Positions 26,272-34,748 of a DNA stretch of 34,748 nt are shown here, one piece after another. The notes under the pieces were generated by a model. It saw only the letters and a list, made by a program, of their open reading frames with translations. It was not told the origin of the DNA and did not search any database. Every line of letters begins with the position of its first letter. The first letter of the stretch is position 1. The DNA lies in assembly GCF_001998965.1 (NCBI RefSeq), contig NZ_MLHJ01000100.1, forward strand, positions 1-34,748, given 5' to 3'. Position numbers and translations under genes: made by a program. The stretch is from Rodentibacter rarus (lineage in GTDB: Bacteria; Pseudomonadota; Gammaproteobacteria; Enterobacterales; Pasteurellaceae).

Positions 26272-26739
26272 ATGAAACCCCAAATTTATCTCGCCTTATA
26301 CAAAGGCAAGCCTAAAAACCGTTTAGAACGCCTACAAGACGGCATTATTCGCTTTTTCACCAAAGGGCAATATTCCCATTGCGAAATCGCCATTGCACGC
26401 CAAGAACAGTGGGGGCAATACGACTACCGAGCCCGCTATGATTGTTACACCTCAAGCCCTCGTGATGGCGGTGTGCGTTGCAAATCCATCAACGTAGCAG
26501 ACCGCACAAAATGGGATTTAATCCCCCTTGATAACGTCACCGAAGCACAAATCAAAGCGTATTTTAACCGCACTTTGGGCGCAAAATATGACTGGTGGGG
26601 CGTATTGGGGATTGTGCTGGGCATTAAACAAAAACGCAGTAAATATTTTTGTAGTGAGTGGTGTTTTAACGCCATCACCGGCAGTGAGGAAGGATGGCGG
26701 TTTAGCCCGAATGATTTAGCCATTATCTTTAAAAAGTGA
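26272..26739 (+). CDS. Permuted NlpC/P60 (YiiX-like) cysteine hydrolase of the prophage
   Basis: The 155-residue protein has the circularly permuted papain-like layout: the catalytic His comes first (His36 in GQYSHCEIAI) and the Cys late (Cys127 in KYFCSEWCF). Between them lie LGAKYDWWGVLGIVLG and an Asp-rich region. Family members act as amidases or peptidases on peptidoglycan or lipid-linked substrates; a cell-wall role during infection is a guess. There is no signal peptide. GGAG precedes the ATG at 26272. It is intact within an otherwise eroded late region. Confidence 0.7.
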   Translation: MKPQIYLALYKGKPKNRLERLQDGIIRFFTKGQYSHCEIAIARQEQWGQYDYRARYDCYTSSPRDGGVRCKSINVADRTKWDLIPLDNVTEAQIKAYFNRTLGAKYDWWGVLGIVLGIKQKRSKYFCSEWCFNAITGSEEGWRFSPNDLAIIFKK

Positions 26740-26748
26740 AGACGGCGA

Positions 26749-26776
26749 CACGGTAGGTGCGGGAACACCCACCGTG
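26749..26776. repeat. 11-bp stem hairpin downstream of the NlpC-like gene
   Basis: CACGGTAGGTG and CACCCACCGTG pair with one mismatch around a six-base loop. No T-run follows. A perfect 12-base palindrome (GCCTCGCGAGGC) lies further on at 26819-26830. Confidence 0.5.
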
Positions 26777-26872
26777 CCAGCTACGCAAAACGTACTTGCA
26801 TATAGCCATCTGCCGCCTGCCTCGCGAGGCGAGCGGATTTTAACAAAACCATTAAAAATGGGAAATGCTGAT

Positions 26873-26995
26873 ATGCAAAAACTGAAAGAAATCCGTTGCA
26901 AGTGCTGTAAAAAACTACTGGCACGAGCAGAAAATATACAACATTTAGAAATTAAATGTGTTCGTTGTAAAACATTAAACCAATTTAACAAGTAA
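26873..26995 (+). CDS. com: Com-like zinc-finger translational activator
   Basis: The 40-residue zinc-ribbon protein has CKCC (Cys9, Cys11, Cys12) and CVRC (Cys29, Cys32) separated by 16 residues, as in phage Mu Com. Mu Com binds the mom mRNA and opens its start region for translation. Here the next gene is an adenine methyltransferase in the place of mom. The ATG at 26873 gives the Mu-like N-terminus; an upstream in-frame start at 26774 would add a non-conserved leader full of palindromes. Confidence 0.8.
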   Translation: MQKLKEIRCKCCKKLLARAENIQHLEIKCVRCKTLNQFNK

Positions 26996-27001
26996 GCGTA
27001 T

Positions 27002-27020
27002 CGGCGCACCCGGAGTGCCG
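27002..27020 (+). promoter_or_regulatory. Hairpin in the com-methyltransferase gap, possible Com target
   Basis: CGGCGCAC and GTGCCG can pair with a two-base bulge around CCGGA. It lies 20 bases before the methyltransferase start and just ahead of its GGAG site. Control by Com is inferred from the Mu com-mom pair. Confidence 0.4.
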
Positions 27021-27040
27021 GAATACCATAGGAGAAAACT

Positions 27041-27886
27041 ATGGCAAATCAAAAAAACTTTAAACAAGCCCCTCTACCTTTCGTCGGTCAAAAACGACAA
27101 TTCTTAACGTATTTTGAGCAAGTTTTAAATGATAATATTCCCGGTAATGGAGAGGGTTGGATAATTATTGATGCGTTTGGCGGAGCAGGATTGTTAAGTC
27201 ATACGGCAAAACAATTAAAGCCTGAAGCACGGGTCATTTATAATGATTTTGACGGCTACACTGAAAGACTCGCACATATTGATGACATTAATGCATTGCG
27301 TACCCAACTTTATGCGATAGTTGATAACGCTACGCCCAAAAAAAAGCGAATGCCGAAGGAATTGAAAGCAAAATGCGTCAGAATCATTCAAGAATTCGAT
27401 GGCTATAAAGACTTAAACAGCTTGTCGGGTTGGTTGTTATTTAGCGGTAATCAAGTCAGCACGCTTGATAAGCTGTTTAGTAAAGATTTTTGGAACTGCA
27501 TTCGGCAAAGTGATTATCCAAAGGCTGACGGTTATTTAGAGGGCGTCGAGGTGATTCGAGAATCATTTCATACGCTACTCCCCAAATATTCAGATAATCC
27601 GAAAGCATTGTTTGTGTTAGATCCACCATATCTTTGCACACGGCAGGAAAGCTATAAACAAGCGACATACTTTGACTTGATTGATTTCTTGCGGTTAGTG
27701 AATATCACCCGACCGCCTTATATCTTTTTCAGTTCGACTAAAAGCGAATTTGTGCGGTTCATTGAGTATATGCAAGAGGATAAAGTGGATAACTGGCAGG
27801 CGTTTGAAAATGCAATGAAAATTGTGGTGAATACATCAGCAAGTTATGTGGGGAAATATGAAGATAATATGGTTTATAAATTCTAG
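27041..27886 (+). CDS. Phage DNA adenine methyltransferase (Hin1523/Hia5-like)
   Basis: The 281-residue N6-adenine methyltransferase has motif X PFVGQK (13-18), the SAM-binding DAFGGAGLLSH (44-54) and the catalytic LDPPYLC (193-199). It resembles the FluMu enzyme Hin1523 of H. influenzae, a member of a group reported to methylate adenine with little sequence specificity. Such an enzyme would guard phage DNA against host restriction, as Mom does for Mu. It is intact and followed by its own terminator. The last 69 residues are duplicated exactly in the remnant at 2966-3175. Confidence 0.87.
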   Translation: MANQKNFKQAPLPFVGQKRQFLTYFEQVLNDNIPGNGEGWIIIDAFGGAGLLSHTAKQLKPEARVIYNDFDGYTERLAHIDDINALRTQLYAIVDNATPKKKRMPKELKAKCVRIIQEFDGYKDLNSLSGWLLFSGNQVSTLDKLFSKDFWNCIRQSDYPKADGYLEGVEVIRESFHTLLPKYSDNPKALFVLDPPYLCTRQESYKQATYFDLIDFLRLVNITRPPYIFFSSTKSEFVRFIEYMQEDKVDNWQAFENAMKIVVNTSASYVGKYEDNMVYKF

Positions 27887-27900
27887 TATTTGAAATTTAA

Positions 27901-27937
27901 ACGCCCTTTAATGATAAGTTAAAGGGTGTTTTTGTTT
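27901..27937 (+). terminator. Terminator after the methyltransferase gene
   Basis: ACGCCCTTTAA pairs with TTAAAGGGTGT (one G-T pair), then TTTTTGTTTT. It is also present in the remnant copy near 2922-2950. Confidence 0.8.
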
Positions 27938-27956
27938 TCCTTAAATGGTTGTTTAT

Positions 27957-28028
27957 TTTGCATAAAAGTTGGAAATGCCTTATGCAAAATAAAATCCTAA
28001 TTTATGCAAAAAATTTTGCGAATTTATA
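27957..28028. repeat. Right end of the prophage with transposase-binding-like sites
   Basis: TTTGCATAAA lies at 27957-27966; its complement lies at 28001-28010 and, with one change, at 27980-27989. The outermost site is 18 bases from the inferred terminus, the same distance as at the left end (22507 to 22525). Confidence 0.65.
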
Positions 28029-28795
<767 letters not shown>

Positions 28796-28847
28796 ATCTG
28801 CACCTTACTCAGTTGGTTGAGATATCCAACTTTTTGGGGCAGATCAA
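28796..28847 (-). repeat. Solo IS3/IS150-like end
   Basis: Read on the minus strand, GCCCCAAAAAGTTGGA and CCAACTGAGTAAGGTGCAG match the left end at 17453-17502 with a few changes. No transposase follows. It abuts and removes the 5' end of the DUF6396-like gene. Confidence 0.6.
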
Positions 28848-28872
28848 AGTGCGGTGAATATTTAATGTCTTT

Positions 28873-30075
28873 TTATCCCACCACAAACGGGAGATAGCCC
28901 GCTCGGATCGCAAATGGGATAGAGGTAATTACCACACCGAGAATCAACACGATAAGCAGGGTTATGTTGCCACCCCATACGCGGTATGGAAGATGAGGAT
29001 GAAGTCTGCGCGCTTTCCAAACCAGGCTTACCGGCAAGACCACCGCATAGAAAGCAAACATTTGACCGGCATAGCCTAAGGCTAAAATAAAGCCTTCCGG
29101 ATAAAATAGTGCAAAAGCTAAAGGCGGAATAAAGGTTAATAAGCCAAGGGAAATACGCCCCGCTGAAACATTAAATGAACGTTTTAACAAGTCTTCGATA
29201 CATTCCAATAAGCCTAATCCCACCCCTAAAAAAGAGGTGACGAGTGCTAAAGTAGAGAACAACTTTACCGCACTGGCAATCACCGTGCTACCGGTGATAG
29301 CGAGGGTTGCTTTGACTAAACCATTCAAAGTGGCATCTTCTTTTAGAATTTGTAAAAACTCATTTTGAGTGAGCAATCCGTGCGTAGAAAGTTGCCATAA
29401 AATATAGGCGCCAAGTGTAATGGCAGAGCCGACTAAAATAGAAATCCGCAGGGCTTTAACATTCCCCTCTAAATATTTATTCAAACTCGGAATTGAACCA
29501 TGGAAGCCAAAGGCGGTAAAAAAAACCGGGCTGGCAGAAATGATCAACGCATTGTCGATGGGAATCGCCAATAAGTTATCCATTTTGATTTCCGGCAACA
29601 TCAATCCTAACACCAGAGCAAAGGCTGCCAACATAACGAAGAACAGAACTCGATTGACACGATCCACACTGTGCGTACCAATTACAATAAACACACCAAA
29701 AATTAAGGTAAACAAGATAATACTCGGTTTGTTACCAAGCCCTTCCGGCAGTAAACCGCTTAATAGAGAGCCGCCTCCACTAATGTAAGCGGCAATTAAG
29801 GCGTAGAGGAAAATAATGAGAACGGCGGTGGCAATAATACGCCCGAATTGACCAAAATATTGTTCGGCAAGCGTACCAATACCCGCATCGCTTTCTGCGG
29901 TTTGGTAGAGTTCCACAAATAATAATGCCGTGAACGTCAATAGCGCCCAAAGCCCTAATAATAAAACGAGTGTAAAGCCAAATCCAATGCCTGCGGACGT
30001 GAGCGGCATTGCCAACATACCCGCCCCGATCATCGTGCCGGAAACCAGCAGTGTGCTACCAACGGTTTTGCTCAT
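28873..30075 (-). CDS. tyrP: Tyrosine-specific permease, HAAAP family
   Basis: The 400-residue inner-membrane symporter has about eleven helices. It opens SKTVGSTLLVSGTMIGAGML and has AAYISGGGSLLSGLL, IGTHSVDRVNRVLFFVMLAA and FFTAFGFHGSIPSLNKYLEG. These resemble E. coli TyrP more than Mtr. The ATG at 30075 is preferred over 30078 and 30099, because the GGGGG ribosome binding site is then five bases away and the N-terminus aligns with TyrP. Two TyrR-like boxes lie just upstream, supporting the substrate call. It is divergent from yicC. Confidence 0.87.
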   Translation of the reverse strand: MSKTVGSTLLVSGTMIGAGMLAMPLTSAGIGFGFTLVLLLGLWALLTFTALLFVELYQTAESDAGIGTLAEQYFGQFGRIIATAVLIIFLYALIAAYISGGGSLLSGLLPEGLGNKPSIILFTLIFGVFIVIGTHSVDRVNRVLFFVMLAAFALVLGLMLPEIKMDNLLAIPIDNALIISASPVFFTAFGFHGSIPSLNKYLEGNVKALRISILVGSAITLGAYILWQLSTHGLLTQNEFLQILKEDATLNGLVKATLAITGSTVIASAVKLFSTLALVTSFLGVGLGLLECIEDLLKRSFNVSAGRISLGLLTFIPPLAFALFYPEGFILALGYAGQMFAFYAVVLPVSLVWKARRLHPHLPYRVWGGNITLLIVLILGVVITSIPFAIRAGYLPFVVG

Positions 30076-30091
30076 CATTCCCCCTCTGTCT

Positions 30092-30141
30092 TGTAACATA
30101 AAATTTACACGGATTGTATTTTAAAATTTACACAGTGTAAA
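30092..30141. promoter_or_regulatory. Two TyrR-like boxes upstream of tyrP
   Basis: Consensus is TGTAAA-N6-TTTACA. Box 1 (30092-30109) reads TGTAAC-ATAAAA-TTTACA with one mismatch. Box 2 (30115-30132) reads TGTATT-TTAAAA-TTTACA with two mismatches. Centres are 23 bases apart. A perfect 15-base dyad TTTACAC-A-GTGTAAA (30127-30141) overlaps box 2. Control by TyrR or a similar regulator is inferred. Confidence 0.6.
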
Positions 30142-30229
30142 CACCCCCATATAAAAATATCTTTAGAATTTACCGCACTTTCTCGTTACAATAGCCGACA
30201 AATCGACTAAGACATAAAAGGGAGATCTT

Positions 30230-31093
30230 ATGATTTACAGTATGACAGCCTTTGCCCGCCTCGAAGTAAAAAAATACTGGGGGGATGCGGTATGGGAGAT
30301 TCGTTCCGTCAATCAACGTTATTTGGAAACCTTCTTTCGCCTACCGGAGCAATTTAGGGGATTAGAAAACAGCTTGCGTGAAAAACTTCGTCAAAATCTT
30401 ACGCGTGGTAAAGTGGAATGTGCTTTACGCATTGAGACGAAAAAACAGATTAGCGGGGAGCTTAATCTCAATAAAGAATTGGCAAACCAAGTGATTCAAT
30501 CTTTACAGTGGATTAAAACTCAAGCAGGCGAAGGGGAAATTAATTTAACGGATGTGTTGCGTTATCCGGGGGTGGTGGAAGCACAAGAACAGGATTTGGA
30601 TACGATTAGTCAAGATTTATTGACCGCCTTTGATGAATTACTCGCTGATTTTATCGCTATGCGTGGTCGGGAAGGCGAGAAACTACAAGAGATTATCCAA
30701 CAGCGTTTAGCCGCTATTACCATTGAAGCCGATAAAGTGCGGTCGCAAATGCCCGCTGTTTTACAATGGCAGCGTGAACGCTTGTTGCAACGTTTTGAAG
30801 AAGCACAAATCAGTCTTGATCCGCAACGGGTGGAACAAGAAATGATTTTACTTGCACAGCGTGTGGATGTGGCAGAAGAGCTTGATCGTTTACAAATGCA
30901 TGTCAAAGAAACCCAAAATATTTTGAAAAAAGGGGGCGCGGTTGGGCGTAAATTGGATTTTATGATGCAAGAACTTAACCGTGAATCTAATACTTTGGCA
31001 TCAAAATCCATCAATGCTGAGATCACCGCCTCAGCCGTAGAATTAAAGGTGTTAATTGAACAAATGCGTGAGCAAATTCAGAATTTAGAATAG
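30230..31093 (+). CDS. yicC: YicC-family protein (endoribonuclease)
   Basis: The 287-residue protein has the classic start MIYSMTAFARLEVKKYWGDA and EIRSVNQRYLETFFRLPEQF. It ends in the conserved C-terminal domain with GRKLDFMMQELNRESNTLAS and the SAEV-type tail. YicC of E. coli has been reported to be a ribonuclease that affects small RNA stability; the role here is by family. GGGAG precedes the ATG. It begins a tight plus-strand cluster with ygfZ and anmK. Confidence 0.93.
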   Translation: MIYSMTAFARLEVKKYWGDAVWEIRSVNQRYLETFFRLPEQFRGLENSLREKLRQNLTRGKVECALRIETKKQISGELNLNKELANQVIQSLQWIKTQAGEGEINLTDVLRYPGVVEAQEQDLDTISQDLLTAFDELLADFIAMRGREGEKLQEIIQQRLAAITIEADKVRSQMPAVLQWQRERLLQRFEEAQISLDPQRVEQEMILLAQRVDVAEELDRLQMHVKETQNILKKGGAVGRKLDFMMQELNRESNTLASKSINAEITASAVELKVLIEQMREQIQNLE

Positions 31094-31102
31094 GAGAAAA
31101 GG

Positions 31103-31942
31103 ATGACGCAGTTTATTCCACTGAATCAGTATCAGATTATTGAGGCACAAGGTATAGATGCCCAAACCTATCTCCAAGGACAACTCACCAGCGATGTGGT
31201 GGCCTTGGCGAGTGGGGCTTCAACTCTGACGGCACATTGTGATCCTAAGGGAAAAATGAATGCGATCTTTCGAGTATGCAAACTCAGTTCCACACAATTT
31301 CTTTTATTAGTGAAAAAAGCGTTGTTGCCGAGTGCGTTAGAGGCCCTAAAAAAATATGCCGTCTTCTCCAAGGTGAGTTTTGAGTTGCGTGATTGGCAAA
31401 TTGTGGGATTGATAGGGGAAAAATGCGGAAAAATTCAACCGCACTTCTCAATCGAGATCGATGAACAACGCTCAATTTTGATTAATGAAACCTCATTACC
31501 TATCACCTTTAATGCAGAGGAAGCATTGTGGGAAGCTGTGGATATTCAAGCAGGGTTGCCGAATTTAACGGCCAAAACACAAAATGAATTTATCCCACAA
31601 GCGTTCAATTTACAGGCGATTGAACAAGCGATTTCGTTCACCAAAGGCTGCTATCTTGGGCAAGAAATTGTCGCTCGGGCTAAATACCGTGGAGCCAATA
31701 AGCGGGCAATGTTTATCTTAAAAGGTGAAACCGCATCAACGCCTGAAGTGGGGGAATGCATTGAAATGCAAATTGAGGGTCATTGGCGTAAAACCGGTAC
31801 GATTATCCGTGCGGTCAATATTGAGGGAATATTGTGGTTACAGGTTGTGATGAATAATGATGTGGAAATCGACCAATCCTTCCGTTTGCTAGAAGAGGCA
31901 AGCCTGCTCACCCTTCAGCCTTTGCCTTATATAGTAGAGTAA
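31103..31942 (+). CDS. ygfZ: Folate-binding YgfZ (iron-sulfur protein maintenance)
   Basis: The 279-residue protein is related to glycine-cleavage T-protein. The diagnostic motif KGCYLGQE is at 181-188 with the essential Cys183, and an N-terminal [13 protein letters not shown] segment is present. YgfZ supports the activity of iron-sulfur enzymes such as MiaB, using a folate. It starts nine bases after yicC, with AGGAG ahead, and ends one base before anmK, so the three are probably one operon. Confidence 0.93.
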   Translation: MTQFIPLNQYQIIEAQGIDAQTYLQGQLTSDVVALASGASTLTAHCDPKGKMNAIFRVCKLSSTQFLLLVKKALLPSALEALKKYAVFSKVSFELRDWQIVGLIGEKCGKIQPHFSIEIDEQRSILINETSLPITFNAEEALWEAVDIQAGLPNLTAKTQNEFIPQAFNLQAIEQAISFTKGCYLGQEIVARAKYRGANKRAMFILKGETASTPEVGECIEMQIEGHWRKTGTIIRAVNIEGILWLQVVMNNDVEIDQSFRLLEEASLLTLQPLPYIVE

Positions 31943-31943
31943 A

Positions 31944-33068
31944 ATGAACGCACAATATTATATTGGGATGATGTCCGGAACGAGTCTGGACGGGGTGGAT
32001 GTGGCGTTGGTGGATTTTTCCAGCACCCCACCTCAATTAGTAGCGACTGATTTTACCCCTATGCCTCAATATTTACGAGAGAATATCAGCGCTCTCGTGC
32101 AATCAGGTGAAACCACTTTACAGAGGCTGGGTGAATTAGATCATCAATTAGGGCGACTTTATGCCGATTGTGTCAATATTTTTTTACAGAAACACCCTAT
32201 TTCGCCTGAAAAAATTCAAGCCATCGGCTGCCATGGGCAAACTATCTGGCATTCGCCAAAAGGGCAATATCCCTTTACTATGCAAATTGGTGATATGAAT
32301 TTAGTGGCTGCCCTCACCGGGATCACCACGCTTGGTGATTTTCGGCGTAAAGATATGGCATTGGGCGGACAAGGTGCTCCTCTTGTGCCTGCTTTTCACC
32401 AAGCGGTCTTTTCTGATCCTCAATCGGTTACCGTGGTATTAAATATTGGCGGGATAAGCAATGTGTCTGTATTAATACCGGACCAACCTGTTGTCGGCTT
32501 TGACACCGGCCCGGGCAATACCTTACTGGATCAATGGATCGAAAAACATAAAGGGGTAGCCTATGATAAAAATGGTGAGTGGGCGGCAAGTGGGCAGATA
32601 AATGACACATTACTCAGTGCTTTATTAGACGAGCCGTTTTTTCAACTGTCCCCTCCCAAAAGTACGGGAAGGGAATTATTCAATTTGGCTTGGTTGGAAC
32701 AAAAAATTCAGCATGTGACGCAACACTCCATCGTACCTCTTCCACAAGATGTGCAAGCGACCTTGGTGGAATTGACGGTGCGTAGCGTTGCAGAAAGTTT
32801 AAAAACCATTTATTCACCTCTCCCTAAACGGCTCCTTGTCTGTGGTGGTGGGGCAAAAAACACCTTGATGATGCAACGTTTGGCCAACCTGTTGCCTCAA
32901 TGGAATATTCATACCACCAATGAATTTGGAATGGAGTTAGATTATGTTGAAGCGGCAGCTTTTGCTTGGTTGGCCTATCGCCGATTACATAATCAATCCG
33001 GTAATTTACCCGAGGTGACCGGTGCTAAAAGTGCGGTCAGTTTAGGGGCGATTTTTCCCATGCCTTAA
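31944..33068 (+). CDS. anmK: Anhydro-N-acetylmuramic acid kinase
   Basis: AnmK phosphorylates and hydrolyses 1,6-anhydroMurNAc, released during cell-wall recycling, to MurNAc-6-phosphate. The 374-residue protein of the ASKHA fold has the phosphate loop SGTSLDGVD (11-19), a [18 protein letters not shown] segment, NIGGISNVS and GFDTGPGN, and a VCGGGAKN adenosine motif. Length is typical. The next gene, murQ, uses its product, so the two form a recycling module. Confidence 0.96.
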   Translation: MNAQYYIGMMSGTSLDGVDVALVDFSSTPPQLVATDFTPMPQYLRENISALVQSGETTLQRLGELDHQLGRLYADCVNIFLQKHPISPEKIQAIGCHGQTIWHSPKGQYPFTMQIGDMNLVAALTGITTLGDFRRKDMALGGQGAPLVPAFHQAVFSDPQSVTVVLNIGGISNVSVLIPDQPVVGFDTGPGNTLLDQWIEKHKGVAYDKNGEWAASGQINDTLLSALLDEPFFQLSPPKSTGRELFNLAWLEQKIQHVTQHSIVPLPQDVQATLVELTVRSVAESLKTIYSPLPKRLLVCGGGAKNTLMMQRLANLLPQWNIHTTNEFGMELDYVEAAAFAWLAYRRLHNQSGNLPEVTGAKSAVSLGAIFPMP

Positions 33069-33103
33069 CGTGAGGATTGTTAAGGTTTTCAGCCGATATT
33101 TAA

Positions 33104-34042
<939 letters not shown>

Positions 34043-34103
34043 TTAAGCTATTGGAGATCAACCCTAATATAATCAGACAGTCCTCACCTAAATTAAGTGT
34101 CTA

Positions 34104-34690
34104 TCAGATTAATTTGAGCCTAAGTTCTTTTTTTGCCCAAATTCGTTTTCCATCAAGTAATGTTTCCATTGGCGTTCTTCAACAGCATATTTTTCCTTGA
34201 TGGGGTCGATGATGGTTACAATAGAACAATCATTCATCCAAGTCAGCTTGTAATGTGACTAAATTCATATAAATTTTCTTCCTAAATGCTACGTTGACTT
34301 TCCTGTATCATAAAAGTTTGCTGATAAATGCGGTCAATGCCTTTAAGGTTACCCACGTAGAAGGTCAGGGTGAGCGGTTTCAGTTTCACTATAAGCAGGC
34401 TCATCTTCTTTATTTACGCTAAGGCTTGAATTTGGGATTCATTGAGAATAATGCTTTGCTCGGCAACCGAGCAAGTGCGGTCAATATTTGTTTAAAATTT
34501 GCCGGATTGTGTCTGAGCCAAATAGAGCAAACACCGCTAACCGAAAAAAATCTCCTGTTTACGCAGATCATTACTGGCTCGAACCAGCTCGAATGCAGGA
34601 TTATAACGATAGAAAGTATCTCGGCTCATTTCTATGATTTTGTAGGCTTAAAATATTGTCGAGTTCTTCAACTAAATTGAGTAAACCTGT
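34104..34690 (-). pseudogene. IS481-family transposase remnant, internally deleted
   Basis: The minus strand shows both ends of an IS481-type transposase. The C-terminal part (about 34104-34255) reads LQADLDE, then a TGA in place of Trp, then LFYCNHHRPHQGKICC and RTPMETLLDGKRIWAKK. The N-terminal part (about 34290-34660) has SRDTFYRY, IILNESQIQAL and YVGNLKGIDRIYQQTF with several frame breaks. The catalytic core between them is gone. It is related to the copy at 6166-6714. Confidence 0.75.
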
Positions 34691-34748
34691 CTTGTGTTTG
34701 ATGAGGAGGGAATAAAATATGAGCGCTTCTTTTTGTTTAGATTGAATT
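34691..34748 (+). repeat. Copy of the IS481-flank repeat, cut by the window edge
   Basis: It is nearly identical to 19945-20005, including GAGGAGGGAATAAAATATGAG and TTTGTTTAGATTGAATT, with a 3-base length difference. It probably continues past the window into the same inverted arrangement. Confidence 0.65.

Larger units (their letters stand above)
22507..28028 (+). mobile_element. Deleted Mu-like prophage inserted in a DUF6396 gene
   Basis: The order on the plus strand follows Mu: repressor (leftward), ner, transposase A, B, then a late-gene remnant, com and a DNA modification gene at the right end. AGAT flanks both sides (22503-22506 and 28029-28032), extendable to 5 bp with one mismatch, in line with Mu-type target duplication. 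The ends share TAT at the tip and TTTGCATAAA repeats. At 5.5 kb against about 37 kb for Mu, it lacks head, most tail and lysis genes. It can no longer transpose by itself because its transposase is broken. Confidence 0.85.

Noticed and set aside
26774-26872. Longer com protein starting at 26774
   Set aside because: The added residues cross a palindrome-rich non-coding stretch and are unlike Com; the 40-residue form matches the family.
22507-28028. A functional Mu-like phage or a new defence island
   Set aside because: The transposase and MuB are broken and the head and tail genes are missing. Com and the methyltransferase are standard phage anti-restriction genes, and no nuclease or other defence partner was found.

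Overview
The window looks like the chromosome of a Pasteurellaceae bacterium of the Haemophilus/Aggregatibacter group. The uptake signal 9-mer AAGTGCGGT, or its complement, occurs more than twenty times by eye (for example near 1122, 5577, 7857, 9782, 12402, 20671, 22312, 30735 and 33027). The housekeeping proteins read like H. influenzae ones: lipoprotein e(P4), an AcrRAB-like set, Mtr and TyrP, ArfA, and a PerM-like permease. The genus is an inference from this style; no ribosomal RNA or tRNA gene was seen.

Housekeeping blocks. 130-2624 holds hel on the minus strand, with a CRP-like site in the divergent gap, and the overlapping ftsB-ispD-ispF operon. 6984-12297 holds rpsB-tsf, an ACT-domain gene with a methyltransferase, mtr under a 28-bp TrpR-like palindrome, and an M48 lipoprotein protease. 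12430-17325 is the RND efflux operon acrR-acrA-acrB with a palindromic operator. 18520-22244 holds a YafJ-like glutamine amidotransferase, arfA with its internal terminator hairpin, an ArsC/YfgD-like gene and perM. 28873-34042 holds tyrP with two TyrR-like boxes, then yicC, ygfZ, anmK and murQ.

Mobile and decayed blocks. (1) 22507-28028 is a 5.5-kb, heavily deleted Mu-like prophage. Repressor, Ner, a permuted NlpC-like enzyme, Com and a DNA adenine methyltransferase are intact. The transposase has lost an internal segment including its first catalytic Asp. MuB is fused to the tail of a late gene. Both ends carry repeated TTTGCATAAA sites. The prophage splits a Sel1/DUF6396-like host gene whose halves rejoin in frame (Pro-Asp-Leu | Asp-Asp-Ile) across a 4-5 bp target duplication (AGAT). 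(2) 2824 to about 6165 is a second Mu-like remnant in the opposite orientation. It has the same right end, a mor-dam deletion fusion, and broken antirepressor, gemA and DUF551 genes. It encloses an intact secreted-protein gene with its own terminator, a likely moron. (3) Decayed IS481-like elements lie at 6166-6714 and 34104-34690, with an IS end at 19945-20064. A decayed IS3/IS150-like element lies at 17453-18345, and a solo end of it at 28796-28847. (4) 19456-20064 is a gene graveyard with pieces of cytochrome b562 and DnaB.

No CRISPR array and no clearly new defence system was recognised. The most informative observations are the reconstructed prophage insertion, the two related prophage remnants with shared ends, the retained com-dam modification module, the moron, the arfA nonstop hairpin, and a pure heptanucleotide repeat inside the interrupted host gene.
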